Shown in pieces: positions 33,480 through 45,322 of a stretch of 64,000 nucleotides of DNA. The notes below the pieces were generated by a model. The model had not been told where the DNA came from. It did not search any database and saw nothing but the letters and a program-made list of their open reading frames with translations. Every line of letters starts with the position of its first letter. Within the stretch, counting starts at the first letter, position 1. The position numbers and the translations under genes were made by a program. Source of the stretch: Gonapodya prolifera JEL478 (Eukaryota; Monoblepharomycota; Monoblepharidomycetes; Monoblepharidales; Gonapodyaceae); NCBI GenBank assembly GCA_001574975.1, contig KQ965778.1, positions 246,894-310,893 of the forward strand, read 5' to 3'.

Positions 33480-34230
33480 TTAGTCAAAAGCATATACCGC
33501 CACAAAGCCGGGGAGCAGGAAAGCCTCCAGCTCCACAGCCTGCTCGTAGACATTCATGCCGACGAACATGCGGCCAGTCGACCTGATATTGGGTCCCGCC
33601 ACTGACCACAGGTTGATCAAAAGTAGCACCTGGGAGCTGACTGTGTGCTTGAGCACTGGCTCCAGGGAGCTGAAGTGGTCTGACAAGCCGTTTTGAATGC
33701 AAACACAAGTTCCCGGCCAACAGGACGTGGACTGGCCTCCCGCGTGGCATGAGGCGCTCTGTATTGTGAGCGTCGACATGCTTGTTCTCTGCCAAGAGCC
33801 ATGTGGTGGATGCAAAGGAGACCGCAAAGTCTGGGATGTTGTTCGGGGTGTGCTCCAGAAGAAGACTCCAGTATGCCTGCGTGATGGCACCATCTTGCAG
33901 GGCATTGAAGGCAGCCTGCTTGAAGTTCCTGTTAGCGGCATGCTGCTTCTTGATCTGGGTGAGACGCACACCAGTCTCCCAGCAAATGTATTTACGCCCT
34001 TGTGCGCACTCATTCGTCCTCTTCCCTACAGTCAATCATGCTGAGTAGCTTGGCAGACATCAACAAATACTCGTCCACTGACATTAGTTTTCCTTCAATC
34101 CGGTATAGTGTGTGTGCAGTCAAAGTGCAATCCTTAGTTGCAGGTATGTGTGAAGTGGAGTAGGTCCATTCCAAAGCATACCAGCATGTTGTTAAACCAA
34201 GACTTAAGAAAAAGCCAAGCAGCACCATAG
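33480..34230 (-). pseudogene. PIF1-like helicase fragment
   Basis: Minus-strand frames show the order expected for the PIF1 family: a Walker-B-like segment corrupted to SVDEYLLMSAKLLSMID near 34100, then ITQAYWSLLLEHTP, FASTTWLLAENKHVDAHNTERL, and (after a frameshift near 33700) VLLLINLWSVAGPN, STGR and PGFVAVYAFD. Walker A is missing. Such helicases occur as cellular genes and as the helicase half of Helitrons. No Rep domain or Helitron end is visible. It begins about 50 bp beyond the LTR. Confidence 0.7.
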
Positions 34231-34688
34231 TGCTATATGTAGAGTGATTGTGAGGGAAGACTTTGGTGCCTTCAAGCTCTTTATTTGTGAAGAAAGCAGC
34301 AAATCAGCACGTGCATTTGGCAGCACAGCACACCTTGAAAACCCAGAGTTTAGAAAAAGCCAACCAGTCGTGCTTTCTCTCATACAAAGTGAAACCATGT
34401 GCAAATTTTGAACCGTGAAAACCTTTTCTATGTGTTGAAATGATTTGAAGAATGGATGCAGTGGACCTGTGGTGAAGGAGCCGTTACGTAATCATAACCC
34501 AAGCACGTCCTTCCGAGTTCGCAGGGAAAATTGCGACGCAACGTGTATTACGTTACGCAAAGCCGACTGCGTGTTGCAAACTGGTGAAAAAAGGTGCTCA
34601 AATGTGAATTGTGATGGCGAATGTGATGATGAACATAGATCCAAAATTGCAAATTCTACACCCCCGGTAAAACACTGCTTGCTAGATA
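34231..34688. other. intergenic, no gene recognised
   Basis: No motif-bearing frame on either strand between the helicase remnant and the 3' end of the reductase gene. Confidence 0.55.
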
Positions 34689-36218
34689 TTAGACCTTAAT
34701 GCTGTAGGACGGGTATCCAAGGGAGTGCCGGCAAGAGGAACGAGACAAAGTCTGTTTCAGCTTCAGAACGCGGCGCCCCACATCCTCACATCAACCACTC
34801 ACGTTGCCTTCCCAAAGTTCTCTCCCTTAAGCATTCCGCAGAAGTACGCCGCGGCATTGTCGAGCCCTTCGCGCACGTCGTCCTTGACCTTGAGCGACCC
34901 GTCGAGGATCCAGGCCTCAGTCTTTTCGCGGTGCTCCTTGGGGGTGTCCCCCTTGGCGAACTCGACTTGGATAAAGAAGCGCAGGACGGAAAGGTTGTGT
35001 TTGACGCCTGGAGTACGTGGTGCGGATGAGGTTTTATGAATGGGTGATGGGGGGTTGTAGCCAACGACCATTGCAAGATCGGGACGTCTACTCACGGTCG
35101 GCTTCGAATTTCTCGGGTGGGGGGAATGCATTGCTGCTGTTGTACCCAGAGATCCAACCGCACACGGGGATCCGGCCTTGGGGGTTCATCAAAGAGAGCG
35201 CCGCGTCGTAGGTTTCGCCACCAACCTTACAAGAGAAAGGAGTAATTAGGGTTTCAAAAAGACAGATGATATCACAAACAGCGCCACTCACGTTTTCGAA
35301 GTTGATGTCGATGCCCTTGGGGCACGCTTGTTGAAGAGCGGCCTTGATGGAGCCACCAGGAGGCTTCTTGTACTAAACAAGGGAAGGGATAACATCATTC
35401 GTCAGTCGTCACTTCAAGAGTAGGAACACCCCACGCCACCACAACTCACGTTAAATGCTTCATCGAAGCCCAGTTCGTTCTTGAGGAACGCAACCTTATC
35501 GTCACTTCCCGCCGACCCCACAACTCGCAGACCGAGCTTCTTTCCGTATTGACCGACAACCTGTCCGACGGCACCGGACGCCGCCGACACGAAGAGCGTC
35601 TCGCCGGCCTTGGGCTGAGCGAGGATGATGAGCCCACCGTATGCTGTGAATCCGGGCATGCCCAAGACGCTAATGTAGTGGCTGAGCGGGATACCGGGGG
35701 TGGGCGTGAAAACCTTGAGCTGGATGAGGTCTGGGTTGGGAACGACAGAGTATGTTTCCCAGCTGAGGAAGCCCTTGACGGTGTCCCCGACGGCAAAGGC
35801 CGGGTTCGAGGATTTGATGACTGTGCCGATGGCGTAGCCGTTGAATGGCTCGCCGAGCTTGAAGGGAGGAATGTAGCTCTTGGCTTCTTGCCTCATCCGT
35901 CCACGCATATATGGGTCTAAAATAATGATTTCGATTCAATTTCGTAAAGCGGCCCCATCCGAGACTGTCTCTCACCGAGGGAGAGGAAGGTGTTCTGGGT
36001 GACAACGTTTCCCGCGTCGTTTCCGACGGACGCGAGGTCGAAGGGCACATTGACGACCTCGAAGTCGTCTTGAGTTGGCGCGCGCTCCTTGGGCTCTGTC
36101 TTAAAACTAACGATGGCGGTGCGGGAGACGGAGAAGGGAGACGGATTCAGGGACGTTCGGCGACGTTCGGTGGAGTCAAAGTGAACGCTCACATGACGCG
36201 TTTGTTGACGGTGGCCAT
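34689..36218 (-). CDS. NADPH-dependent 2-alkenal/prostaglandin reductase-like MDR protein
   Basis: Seven exons: 36218-36193, 36106-35976, 35916-35451 (boundary within 1-2 nt), about 35372-35292, 35226-35096, 35007-34803, and a last exon of 13 nt coding the end of KATIKV. All junctions have GT-AG and restore frame. The product, about 345 aa, is a zinc-independent medium-chain reductase: LSLDPYMRGRM near residue 70, the Rossmann AASGAVGQVVGQ, the NADP-phosphate-binding GSAGSDDKV, a YKKPPGG segment, FENVGG, GRIPVCGWISGYN, and a C-terminal FGKATIKV. The family reduces the double bond of alpha,beta-unsaturated carbonyls, detoxifying lipid-peroxidation products in the cytosol. It is divergent from the TPR gene (213 bp apart). 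Confidence 0.92.
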
Positions 36219-36430
36219 GTGGATTGGGATGATGGATGGCAGGAAAGTGAGTTTTTTTTAATGATGGTTCGGTGATTACGAAATATTCCAGTGTTCTTTT
36301 GTCGGTTGATCGGGCAGAGTTGCCCGACTGCATCTTAGACTTCATTTGATATGTAATTGGGTACCAATACCTTATATTTTGTACCGCTCCCTCACTAGAT
36401 ACAGGGACACTCTGCATTCAACAGCGAGCG
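36219..36430. promoter_or_regulatory. divergent intergenic region, MDR reductase / TPR gene
   Basis: 212 bp between two start codons on opposite strands must hold the 5' elements of both genes. No specific site is assigned. Confidence 0.4.
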
Positions 36431-39400
36431 ATGGGCAGCAAGAAGAAGCGATGGTGAGAACTCGACACGCAGCTGGCGGGAACGGTCGGTCACGTGCTCA
36501 CGAGAACCGTCCGTTGCGTAACATCAACGCAGGGAGATGGAAAGTCTGTCGCAGCGGGTGCACTCCGTCATCGGCGTGGGGCTGGGACAACTCGGAAATG
36601 TGGAACTTGGCGGCGAGGGGGGCAGGTGAGTCGTGAATGTTTGCCAAATGTGCGTTGAAACGTCGGTGATCACCATTGAATCCTCGACTGCTCGACCCGG
36701 CCGATGCTGACGAAACCAGTGCAAAAGCAGCCCCCTCAGCAGGCGTGAACGTGACAGCAGCGTCGCCATTGAGAACCATGACGCAATCCGGGCTCCGAAC
36801 CACAACGGCGCCATCGCATCTTCACCAACACCCCGACAGTCGCCCGCTTCCCGCACCTCCACGAGTCACAGCCATCCCACACACACCACATACCCCGCAC
36901 TCCCACGCACACCGCGCCCGGTCTCTGCTGTCATCGGCGGAGTCGCACAACAAACACCGCGCGCTGCCGCCACTCTCCCCCTTCTCACCCAACTCCGGTT
37001 CCATCCCGCAGTCTCCTCCCACGCCGGACACGCGTCTTCTAGCGCGCTCTACCACCGTCCTCGGTCCTCTTTCCGTCACGGGCTCCGCGCTTCCTCTCCC
37101 ACATACCTCCCCGCCGTCAGTCCTCGAGCCTCCAAACTCTCCCGCATCTTCAAGAGCACTTTCCCCTCTCCTCTCGCTCGCCCACCTGCCCTCATCTCTC
37201 TGCTCGCCGTCGCCATCAATCATCGACATCTCCATCCCGAGTATACCGGTCGGTTCACTCCCTTTCCCCCTCCCACGCAATGCTCTCGCCCCTGGCCCAA
37301 CCGCCGCCGCCCTTCCCTATACCTCCCCCGGCGCAGCTCCCGACCCCACACTCCCATCGATCACGGGCCCCATCCTCGCAGCCACTGCTCCGCCCATCCG
37401 CCGACAATCACTTGCCGCATCGCTGTCTTTGTCCTCACGCCGGGCATCCTTCTCAGCCTCCATACCGCAGCCCCCACCTCCGCTTCCGGTGCCCTCACCT
37501 GCACTTCCACTGTCGCCACTTGCGGAAATGGCGGCGCGTTTGGGTATGAAGATGCTGTCGGAGTACCTTGAGAACCCCGACCTGGTTCTTTCCTCCTCGA
37601 GTGGGGGCTCGGGCAATCTCACCGACGGGGAGGGCTCCAGCTTTGCCACTGGTGACTCCGACGCCACGTCCCTGTGCGAAAGAGGTACTATGCCAGCCCT
37701 CGACGAGTCCAACCCCGACTCCTCGCTCGACTTCACATCCCCCTCAGACGTGGACGCTTTGATTCAAAAGTACGCGGCGGCGCTGCGGGAAAGGGAGGAG
37801 CAACAGCGCAAGCAGGAAGAAGACGATAGGATTCGGGAGACCGAGGCGGCTGCCGCTATTCACGAGCCTCGTAAAGGCCAGGTCGATGAAGTCGAGGCGA
37901 GCAGAAGCGGGGCAGAAGGGGGGAGCGACGGAAAAGTCCCCAATACAGAGGTGGCGGATGGCTTCGTAGAGCCATTACTTGCGATAGACACACACCTGGA
38001 CCCCGACCCTTCCGAAAAGGGCGATGGACACGTTGTGCAGGACGCTGCGGGAAATGACGTGCCGCCGCCATCCCCGCTTACGGCTGTTGCTGTTGCCCCG
38101 GCTGACGATGTGAATGGGACCGCTGGGGAGAAATCCCACCGTGTCTTGGAAAACCCGTTGCCACTGGTGTGGGTCGCAGCATCACCACCACCTGTTACCG
38201 CTCCTTCACCACCTCTACCCGAGCCCGCCCCCACGTGCATCCAACCATCACCCGCCGCCTCAACCCGCTCGCCCACACACCACCCACCCCGCCCTGCACC
38301 GCCTAAACCTCGCCCTCCGCCGCCGGAACGACCACGCGCGTGGCCGGGTCTTGTGGATGGCGGGGCGCCTGCTGTGCCTGAAAGAGCAGGCGCAGGACAA
38401 GGACAGGGAGTGGCGAAAGGCGTCGGAGTGGATTTGCGCCCTAGGCGGGAGGTCGGTGGTCCGAGGAAGGGTGGACGTATGAAGACGGGAGGAGACGACA
38501 AGAGTGCCGATGCGTTTGTCCCATCCGAGCGGGGCAATGGGAGGAGCGCTGCGCCCCCAGACCCGCCAGTAAGATCTTGGATGGACCTTGCGACTCAAGC
38601 ACCTTCAGACGTGCCGTCGAGCTTGACCGGATTGACTGAAGACGTCACAAAAACTGTCAGCGGGTTTGTTGCTGCCGTGAGTGCCCATTAAATTTCCTCT
38701 CTTTATCCACACCGTTCTTACACCGTCCACGCCACATCCCTGCTTGTCAGCTCACAGCACGCCAACTAGACCCAGTCGCGCCCTTGCCTGCCGATTGGGG
38801 CTCGCCCGTGGCATTGAAGGCGCTCGCGAGGGAGTTGGGTAAATCGCACGATCAGGCGGACCGGAAGACGTTGGGAGTCTATGCGGGCCGAGAAAAGGGG
38901 AAAGGGAAGGCGGTGGTGGTGCTGAAAGTGGCGGAGGAGGACGAGGACGAGGACGAGGATGAGGATGGGTGGGAAAGTGACAATGGGAGTGGTAGTGAGA
39001 GTGAGGAAGATATCGAGGATGTGGGAGGGAAGACGGATGTACCGAAGGCGTCGGATCACGTAACTTCAACGCAAGCCACCCCTGCGACGTCACAAATCAA
39101 TGAAACTGCTCCGGTACAAAACACGACTGCGGCACAAGAAGTCCCCGCGCAAACGTCGGAGCACACACGAGACGTCGAACCAACACACCCAGTGACATTG
39201 CTGGAAAAGGTTCATGATGTACAAGAGCGAGCGCGATGGTTTAGTCAGGAAGAGAAAGAAAAGTACCCCACGGTACGTGCGACATTCGAACAGTTGTACC
39301 TGTGTTTCTTCAAAGCTCAATGAAGCGATGACCCATGCCCAGCTGAACGATCCAACACCCGCACCTGTCGACGAAGTGTCCCTCGGCACCTTAGAATCCC

Positions 39401-42400
39401 GCCTTACTGTGCTGAACGCAATCGTAGAGGAGCAGTCTTGGGGGAAGCTCGACGTGGGAGTGGTGAGGGAGCGTGGGCAGTTACTGATTCGAAAGCGGGG
39501 TGAAGGGGATCTTGAGCGCGCCGTGGGAGATTTGGATGGTGCAGTGGGGAAAGGTGGGTCAAACGGGGTTGAGGGGAAGTTTGATACTCGAGCTTTTCAA
39601 TTGGGGACTTCTTGAACGGTAGATCCATCCCACATTCCGACATACTGGCTACTGCACCAACTGCATCTACTGCTGAACGACGCCCGCACAGCGCTCAGCA
39701 TTCTCGAAGCCATCATGGAACGGACTAAGACGCACTTGGGGGCCGCGTGGGCCAAGGCTCGGCTGGCGGGGCACATCGGGGATCGAAAGAAGGCTTTGCA
39801 AGGATGGTCTGCTGTTGTACGGATGCGCCCCGAAACGGTGGATGGGTACCTCGAACGGGCCAAAGTTTTGGAAGCTGACGGAGACGTCGTGCGAGCTCAC
39901 GAGGATTGGCTCATGGTCTACACGCTCGATCCGGGCAATGTTGCTGCTGTGGAGCATCTCGCCATGTGGAATTTCGAGAGGGAAATGTGGCAGGACGCGG
40001 CAGTGATGTTGGGGAGAGTCGCCAAGTTGAAGCCAGGGGACAGCGAAGTATGGGCGCGGAGGAGTTGGGCTTACTCGATGGTGGAAAGATGGGAAGATGC
40101 CGTCGAGGTGTGTTCGTACTACTCGAGCGCGATGCGAGGGTTTGCGTTCACATTCTTTCCTGTTGAAAGGACATCACCACTGCCATAAAGCTTGCTCCCA
40201 ACACAGCCTCTCACTGGTTTCACCGAGGGTGTCTTCTTCGCCGCACAGACCCTCGCCGCGCTTGCGATGACCTCAGCATATCTATCCTTCTGGACGATGG
40301 GGCCGAGAACGCGATGGCGTGGTTTTACAGAGGGTGGTGCTATGCGGCGAGAGGCGCAGAGTGGGTGGAGGTAGCATTGAGGGATTTCGAGGAAGGTGGG
40401 TGACTTTAGCGTGGTGTTTGCGGATCACTGTGTTGTTTAATGGAGACATTCTGTAGTCATAAGACTCGTTCCCGAACGTCCCGCTGCTTACATCAATCTG
40501 GCGATACTTCACTCGCATCCTTCGCTTCAAAATCACGAAAGAGCGTTGGGCTACCTGGACCGCGCGATCACTCTGGATCCAACAGATACGAGGAGCTATG
40601 TGTTGCGAGCCGAAACGTACTATGCAATGCACGAGTCGGAGCTGGACGAGGAGAGAGGAAAAAGGAAAGATAGGAAGGACGGTGTAAAAGCCAAAATGGG
40701 AAGGAAGGCGGGAGATGTGGGAACGATATTGGTGGAGAGGGCGGTTCGAGATTATACAAGGGCGATTCATCTGGATCCCAAGAACTACATGCTGTATTTG
40801 TATCGGGGTAGAGTTCTGTTGACTCGTATTAGGTGAGTGGGGATTCGTTTTGGATGTTTTCTACGCCGAAGCATACACTATTCGCGGCCGTGCGCAGCTC
40901 GCAGAGATTGGCTACAAATGACTTTGAAACGGCGTTTCACCTGAATGCCGGATTTGAATCTCAAACTCCCATGCAGGTAAGTCGCGCTTTTCTTTTCGTA
41001 CACAAGGGTTCAAATGGACTTCATGATATGGAAACGATGTCCATGGCAACTGCCGACGTTTTCTAGCGCGGGCTCATACTCGCTTTTCAACGCAAATGGT
41101 GGGAGCTTGTGCAAGATTTTGATCTCAGGGATGCCGCTAGGCCTACAAAGGATGTTGATTTGTTGTTGTTGTTGTCGAGGGCTAAGCAGAAGTTGGGAGA
41201 CTATCAGGGTGAGGGCGAATCGACGATAATCGTCTAGCTTCATTTAGATTTATGTTCTGTTTCCCCAGGATCTCTCACATTGCTGGAGAGGGCGGTGCAG
41301 CTTCGTAATGAGATATCAATTGAGCTGGAGCGGGGACGTTGCTTGATGAAGGTCAACCGGATCAACGATGCAGACGTGGCACTTTCAAAATGCTTAGTAA
41401 AAGGGCCACTGCTAGCACGAGTGAGAATTAAAACAGCCTTTGGTGAATCTGGTGCTCTCAGCTAACATTATTCAAAGGCACACTTCGATCGTTATACCTG
41501 CAGAATGGCAGGTGGCAGAAAGGCAGAAGCATTTCGAGATCTCGCAATTGCACTACAACTTGAGCCTTCCTTCTTTGATGCACTGCTTGCGAGGGCCAAG
41601 TTGTATTTGGAGCAAGGTGCGAATATTCTCCCTCTTAAACACAAAGAAAAGCGCGAGCATGTAATGTTCGTGCCTGCTTCTTAATGAATTCTGGCTGGAT
41701 CTGCGTGTGAAGGGGTGTTTTGGAAAGGAATTGAGGACTGCGACGAAGCGGTCAAGGTTGAACCTCGCAGTGGATCTGCGTAAGTAGATCTGCGGAGGAT
41801 GGCAATATGGCGATTTCAAGCTCATCTTAACATTTACCCATACCGCAGATACTTTCTTCGAGGTGATACTTTATCATTCTCCCGATTTTGCTACCTTGAC
41901 CTAACCTACGTGAACCGTCACAGGCGTCCTCAAGTTCATGTCAAAGCAATGGCAAGCAGCGGCTTTTGATTTCACCAAAGTAATCCACTTAAGTCCAGAG
42001 GTGAGAATGGTGCCATTGTTTTGATTAAAAGATTGAAAGTGTCTAATCGGTATCGCCGGGTACCAGAGTCCAACTATGGCGATTCTCAATCGAGCTGTTT
42101 GCTACACGAGAATGAAGGACACGAAGAAGGCGATTGAGGACTTTTCTGCCGCTCTGTTAAACAGAGACGATGCTGTGAGTCTGCTTGGTTTGTGCATGCA
42201 ATGGGAGACACCTTGCACATTCAATTGACACACTTATCGCGATTCCAGATCGCATATCGACAGCGAGGATTGCTTTACTGGAAAATTGGTGACGCCGCCA
42301 ACGCAGTACTGGATCTGACTGCAGCGCGCGACAATTTCCCAGAGGATGGAGAAATGCGAGGCCTCTTGGGGCTCTGCTTTCAGCGTCAAGGTCGTCTCGA

Positions 42401-43505
42401 AGAAGCTTTGCAGGAGTTCAGTGCCGTAAGTCGTTGCGGTGCATTCAAAAGAAGTTAACCTGTGACCATAGTTGTTTCCTTCCATAGGCTGTACAGCTAG
42501 AAACCTTGCGTCCAAAGGCTGTCCTATTCTGTAGTCGGGGGAATGCTTTTAGGGCTAGAAATACGCCTGGCGATAGAGAACAGGCGAAGTGAGTCCGCCT
42601 TTGTCGAAATGCAAGCTGATCAGTGTGTGATAACTCCGAAACACTCAAGGCGTGACTACGCACGGGCCCTTCATGTTCGTCCGTTGGATCCATTGACATA
42701 CGTCTGTCTTGGACAACTTTTTCAGCAAGAAGGAAGCGTAGACAAGGTATTGTCATCGGCAGTGGTGGTCGTATCCGTTGTAATGCGATATTTATTGGGA
42801 TGCCTTTTCACTTCTGTGTTGACAGGCGAGGAGAATGTTCACAATCGCGATCGGGCTTGACCCAAATTGCTCTGCAGCATTTGAAGGCCGAGCAGCAATT
42901 AGCTTTGAGTCGAAGAACTACCACGCGGCGTTTCTGGATGTGGGCAAAGCACTGGTTAGTTGCTGTCACGTCGAATTGGGTTTTGCGCTTTCCCAGCAGG
43001 CCGACCGATGCGATTTTAGGAGGTGAACCCACACTCTGCCGACCTCCACAATACAAATGGGATTCTTTGCCAGGCTTTGGGAGATCTGTCATCTGCGCTG
43101 AAGGAGTTCAAGGTTTGTCGCTCAGTTTTGAACCCTCATCTCATTCTCAATCAACTTAATTAACGTTCCAGGTCGCGATAAAAAAAGACCCCTCGTACCA
43201 CCTAGGGTACTTCAATGTGGGTATAGTCTATTTGAAGCAACGGTTCTTCGACAAAGCGTTAGAGAACTTTGACAAGGTGAATGCCACATCTTGGACACAA
43301 TTCCCGTTCTAATTTCTTGCACCTAATGCAGGCTGTTGTGCTGAAACCGGACGACGTCAAGCTTTATGGTAACAGGGGACTCACAAAGCTGTTCCTGGGT
43401 GACAAGGAAGGCGCCAACGACGATTTTCGTCGGGTTCTCCAGTCAATCCCCACCCATAACTTATCCAAGGCGGGCATAAAAATGATCAGTCGATTGGAAA
43501 ACTAG
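36431..43505 (+). CDS. large TPR-repeat protein, about 23 exons
   Basis: Reading GT-AG junctions from MGSKKKRWEMESLSQRV (exons 36431-36453, 36533-36625) into the 2-kb exon 36720-38676 and on gives about 1,850 aa with an unbroken frame. The first third is Pro/Ser/Ala-rich and disordered, with a Lys/Glu-rich segment near 37.8 kb and an acidic EDEDED stretch at 38.94 kb. From about 39.6 kb to the end there are many tetratricopeptide repeats, for example YLERAKVLEADGD, WFYRGWCYAARG, LDRAITLDPTD, YTRAIHLDPKN, RAVCYTRMKDTKKAIEDF, ALENFDKAVVLKPDD. Introns are 43-100 bp; one exon (41849-41862) is only 14 nt. TPR arrays bind protein partners; length and layout resemble TTC6-type ciliary proteins, which is only a guess. 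It is intact although it lies inside the inferred inversion. Confidence 0.87.
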
Positions 43506-43803
43506 CACGCGATGCAGGGATTTTGTAAATACTTTTCCCAGACGGTCTTCGACGACAATTAGCGCTATTATGTGACGCATTCCTACTAGTAACTCCGTCA
43601 CCGCTAGTTACAATTGTCAGAGCCCCCGATTGCGTTCGTGTGGACAGTAATGTTTAGGCTAAGATCCAAAGGACATTGGTCTCGTGGATTCTTGTACAGC
43701 AACAATTTTCCTTGAACATGTATGACTTTTTGTTTGTGTTTGACAGAACAAGACTGCATTCAGAATACATTCGGTTCACTATGTGTATACTCCTTGTATT
43801 TAT

Positions 43804-45189
43804 CTACTTGTCCCGACACGTACTCGTCCCTTTGCCTGTCTGCGCGCATATCCCGTTTTTTTCATGCATACCGTCGACGCCACGTCCCCGTGGCCCCAAA
43901 CCGTACGCCTTCCCCCTTTCACAGTCATGATGGTCAATGCACATTGAGCAGAGGAGCCGCCCACAAGTCCCGATCTCGCCCTCACAGGTCGCAACACAGG
44001 ATTCACAGACTTTCCGCCCACAGTTGGGGCCGGGGTCGAAGCTTGATCCACACCGCTTACAACCCCAACTATCACCGCAAGATTGGCACATACCCTCCTG
44101 AAAGAAATCTGCGCACAAATGCTACAGGAGCATTCAGATGGATGATCTGCACAAAAAACGCCAATCCCGCCACATCCTCCACACTTTTCATGATCGCTGC
44201 AGGCAGGGCAAAGCTCAATAGCACAGTTGGGCCTGGAGCATACTGTCCACCCAGCAGACCGACGACACGATTCGCAAGATTGGGTGCGCACGTGTTCGAG
44301 AATGCCGCACGTCAGATAGAAGGTCGGCTCTTCCTCGTCTCTTTTCACCCCGCACCGAACACAGGTGTCCCACTGACTGCAAAACACACATAGCCCGTTT
44401 GCGCTCCATGAGTGAGCTGGATCCTCGCCGCACGCAGAGCAGATGGCAGGGTAGAATGCCACCGGAAGGTCTTTGAACAGGGTATGGTAACTTGCGAGTT
44501 CATTTGAAAAGCCCATGTGGTCCACTCTGCCCCACGCAAGACGGTCCAAAAAACTGCTTGGCCTCAGTGGCCCCGCGGCGGATGCCCGGACGATCTCTTC
44601 TTTTTCCAAAAAGTCCAATAGTCTTAACTTTCCTCCAGTGGTCCATTGTTGGGATTGCTCAAACTTGAGAGCTTCAGTGATATCCATTCCCGACTCCAAG
44701 CACCCCACAAAACGAGCTTCGCGTATGGAAGTGAAGGTGTTTAAGATGTGAAGAATGATTTGGTGCATCCACGAAGAGGTCGCGACTCGCATCACCGTTC
44801 AGGGTGACTGTTGTCACGCTGGAAACAAATGCTGCTGCATCACCGGAAAATACCGTCCACCGAGGTAGTACCGTTGTGCGTTTGATGGCTGCTTTATATT
44901 CAGTCGATGATTTGCACGCGTTTTCGAGGCAAAGGTGATGTTCGGTCCATGTTTGAAGCTGGCCAACAGTGGCACGGGCACTGTGGCATGTCAGGCTCAC
45001 ATTAAGGAGCGAATCTGTCGCAAGAAAGGAGAAAACGACGTGGATGATTTCGTTGGGAAGGTCGAGGAGGTGAAGAGCGCCGCTCCCAGCAACGGAAGTT
45101 GATTCCAAAGTCATGGAAAGTTGGTCGTGGATGCGAGTGGAGCCAAGGGGAAAAGGAGGAGGGGAAAATCGGAATCGGGGGGATGCCAT
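43804..45189 (-). pseudogene. F-box/cysteine-rich protein, type I (copy J, two frameshifts)
   Basis: A start at 45189 or 45114 leads to LDLPNEIIHVVFSFLATDSLLNVSLTC. A single-base shift near 44775 (after GDASRDLF) is needed to reach IILHILNTFTSIREARFVG. The tail follows: CSAC, HSWSANGLCVFC, CVRCG, CESC, GWTVC, ELCPAC, CGGCG, CADH, CSCS. A second one-base shift near 44115 leads to CADFF..CQSCG, CKRCG, CESC and CSMC, ending at 43804. The SDL-type middle LRR is weak (LRLLDF). It may be a live gene with two sequencing errors, or a young pseudogene. Confidence 0.77.
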
Positions 45190-45322
45190 CCGTCAACGTC
45201 CGCAGCACGTCAGAACCTTTTCATTTTCGATTTACTCAGCTTCGATTGAAGACGTCTTGGAATCTCCTCTGGCTCCACCTTAACCGCAACCTTGCTCTGT
45301 GATTCCTGTGATTTTTCCAACC

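Noticed and set aside
33697-34048. plus-strand open frames of about 90-115 codons
   Set aside because: Antisense of the PIF1-like helicase remnant, which has recognisable motifs on the minus strand.
34740-34802. C-terminal stop at 34799 for the MDR reductase
   Set aside because: A GT-AG intron (34802-34702) gives the family-typical end KATIKV, so the TGA lies in the intron.
43722-44393. 223-codon plus-strand open frame
   Set aside because: Antisense to the cysteine-rich tail of copy J; no motif of its own.
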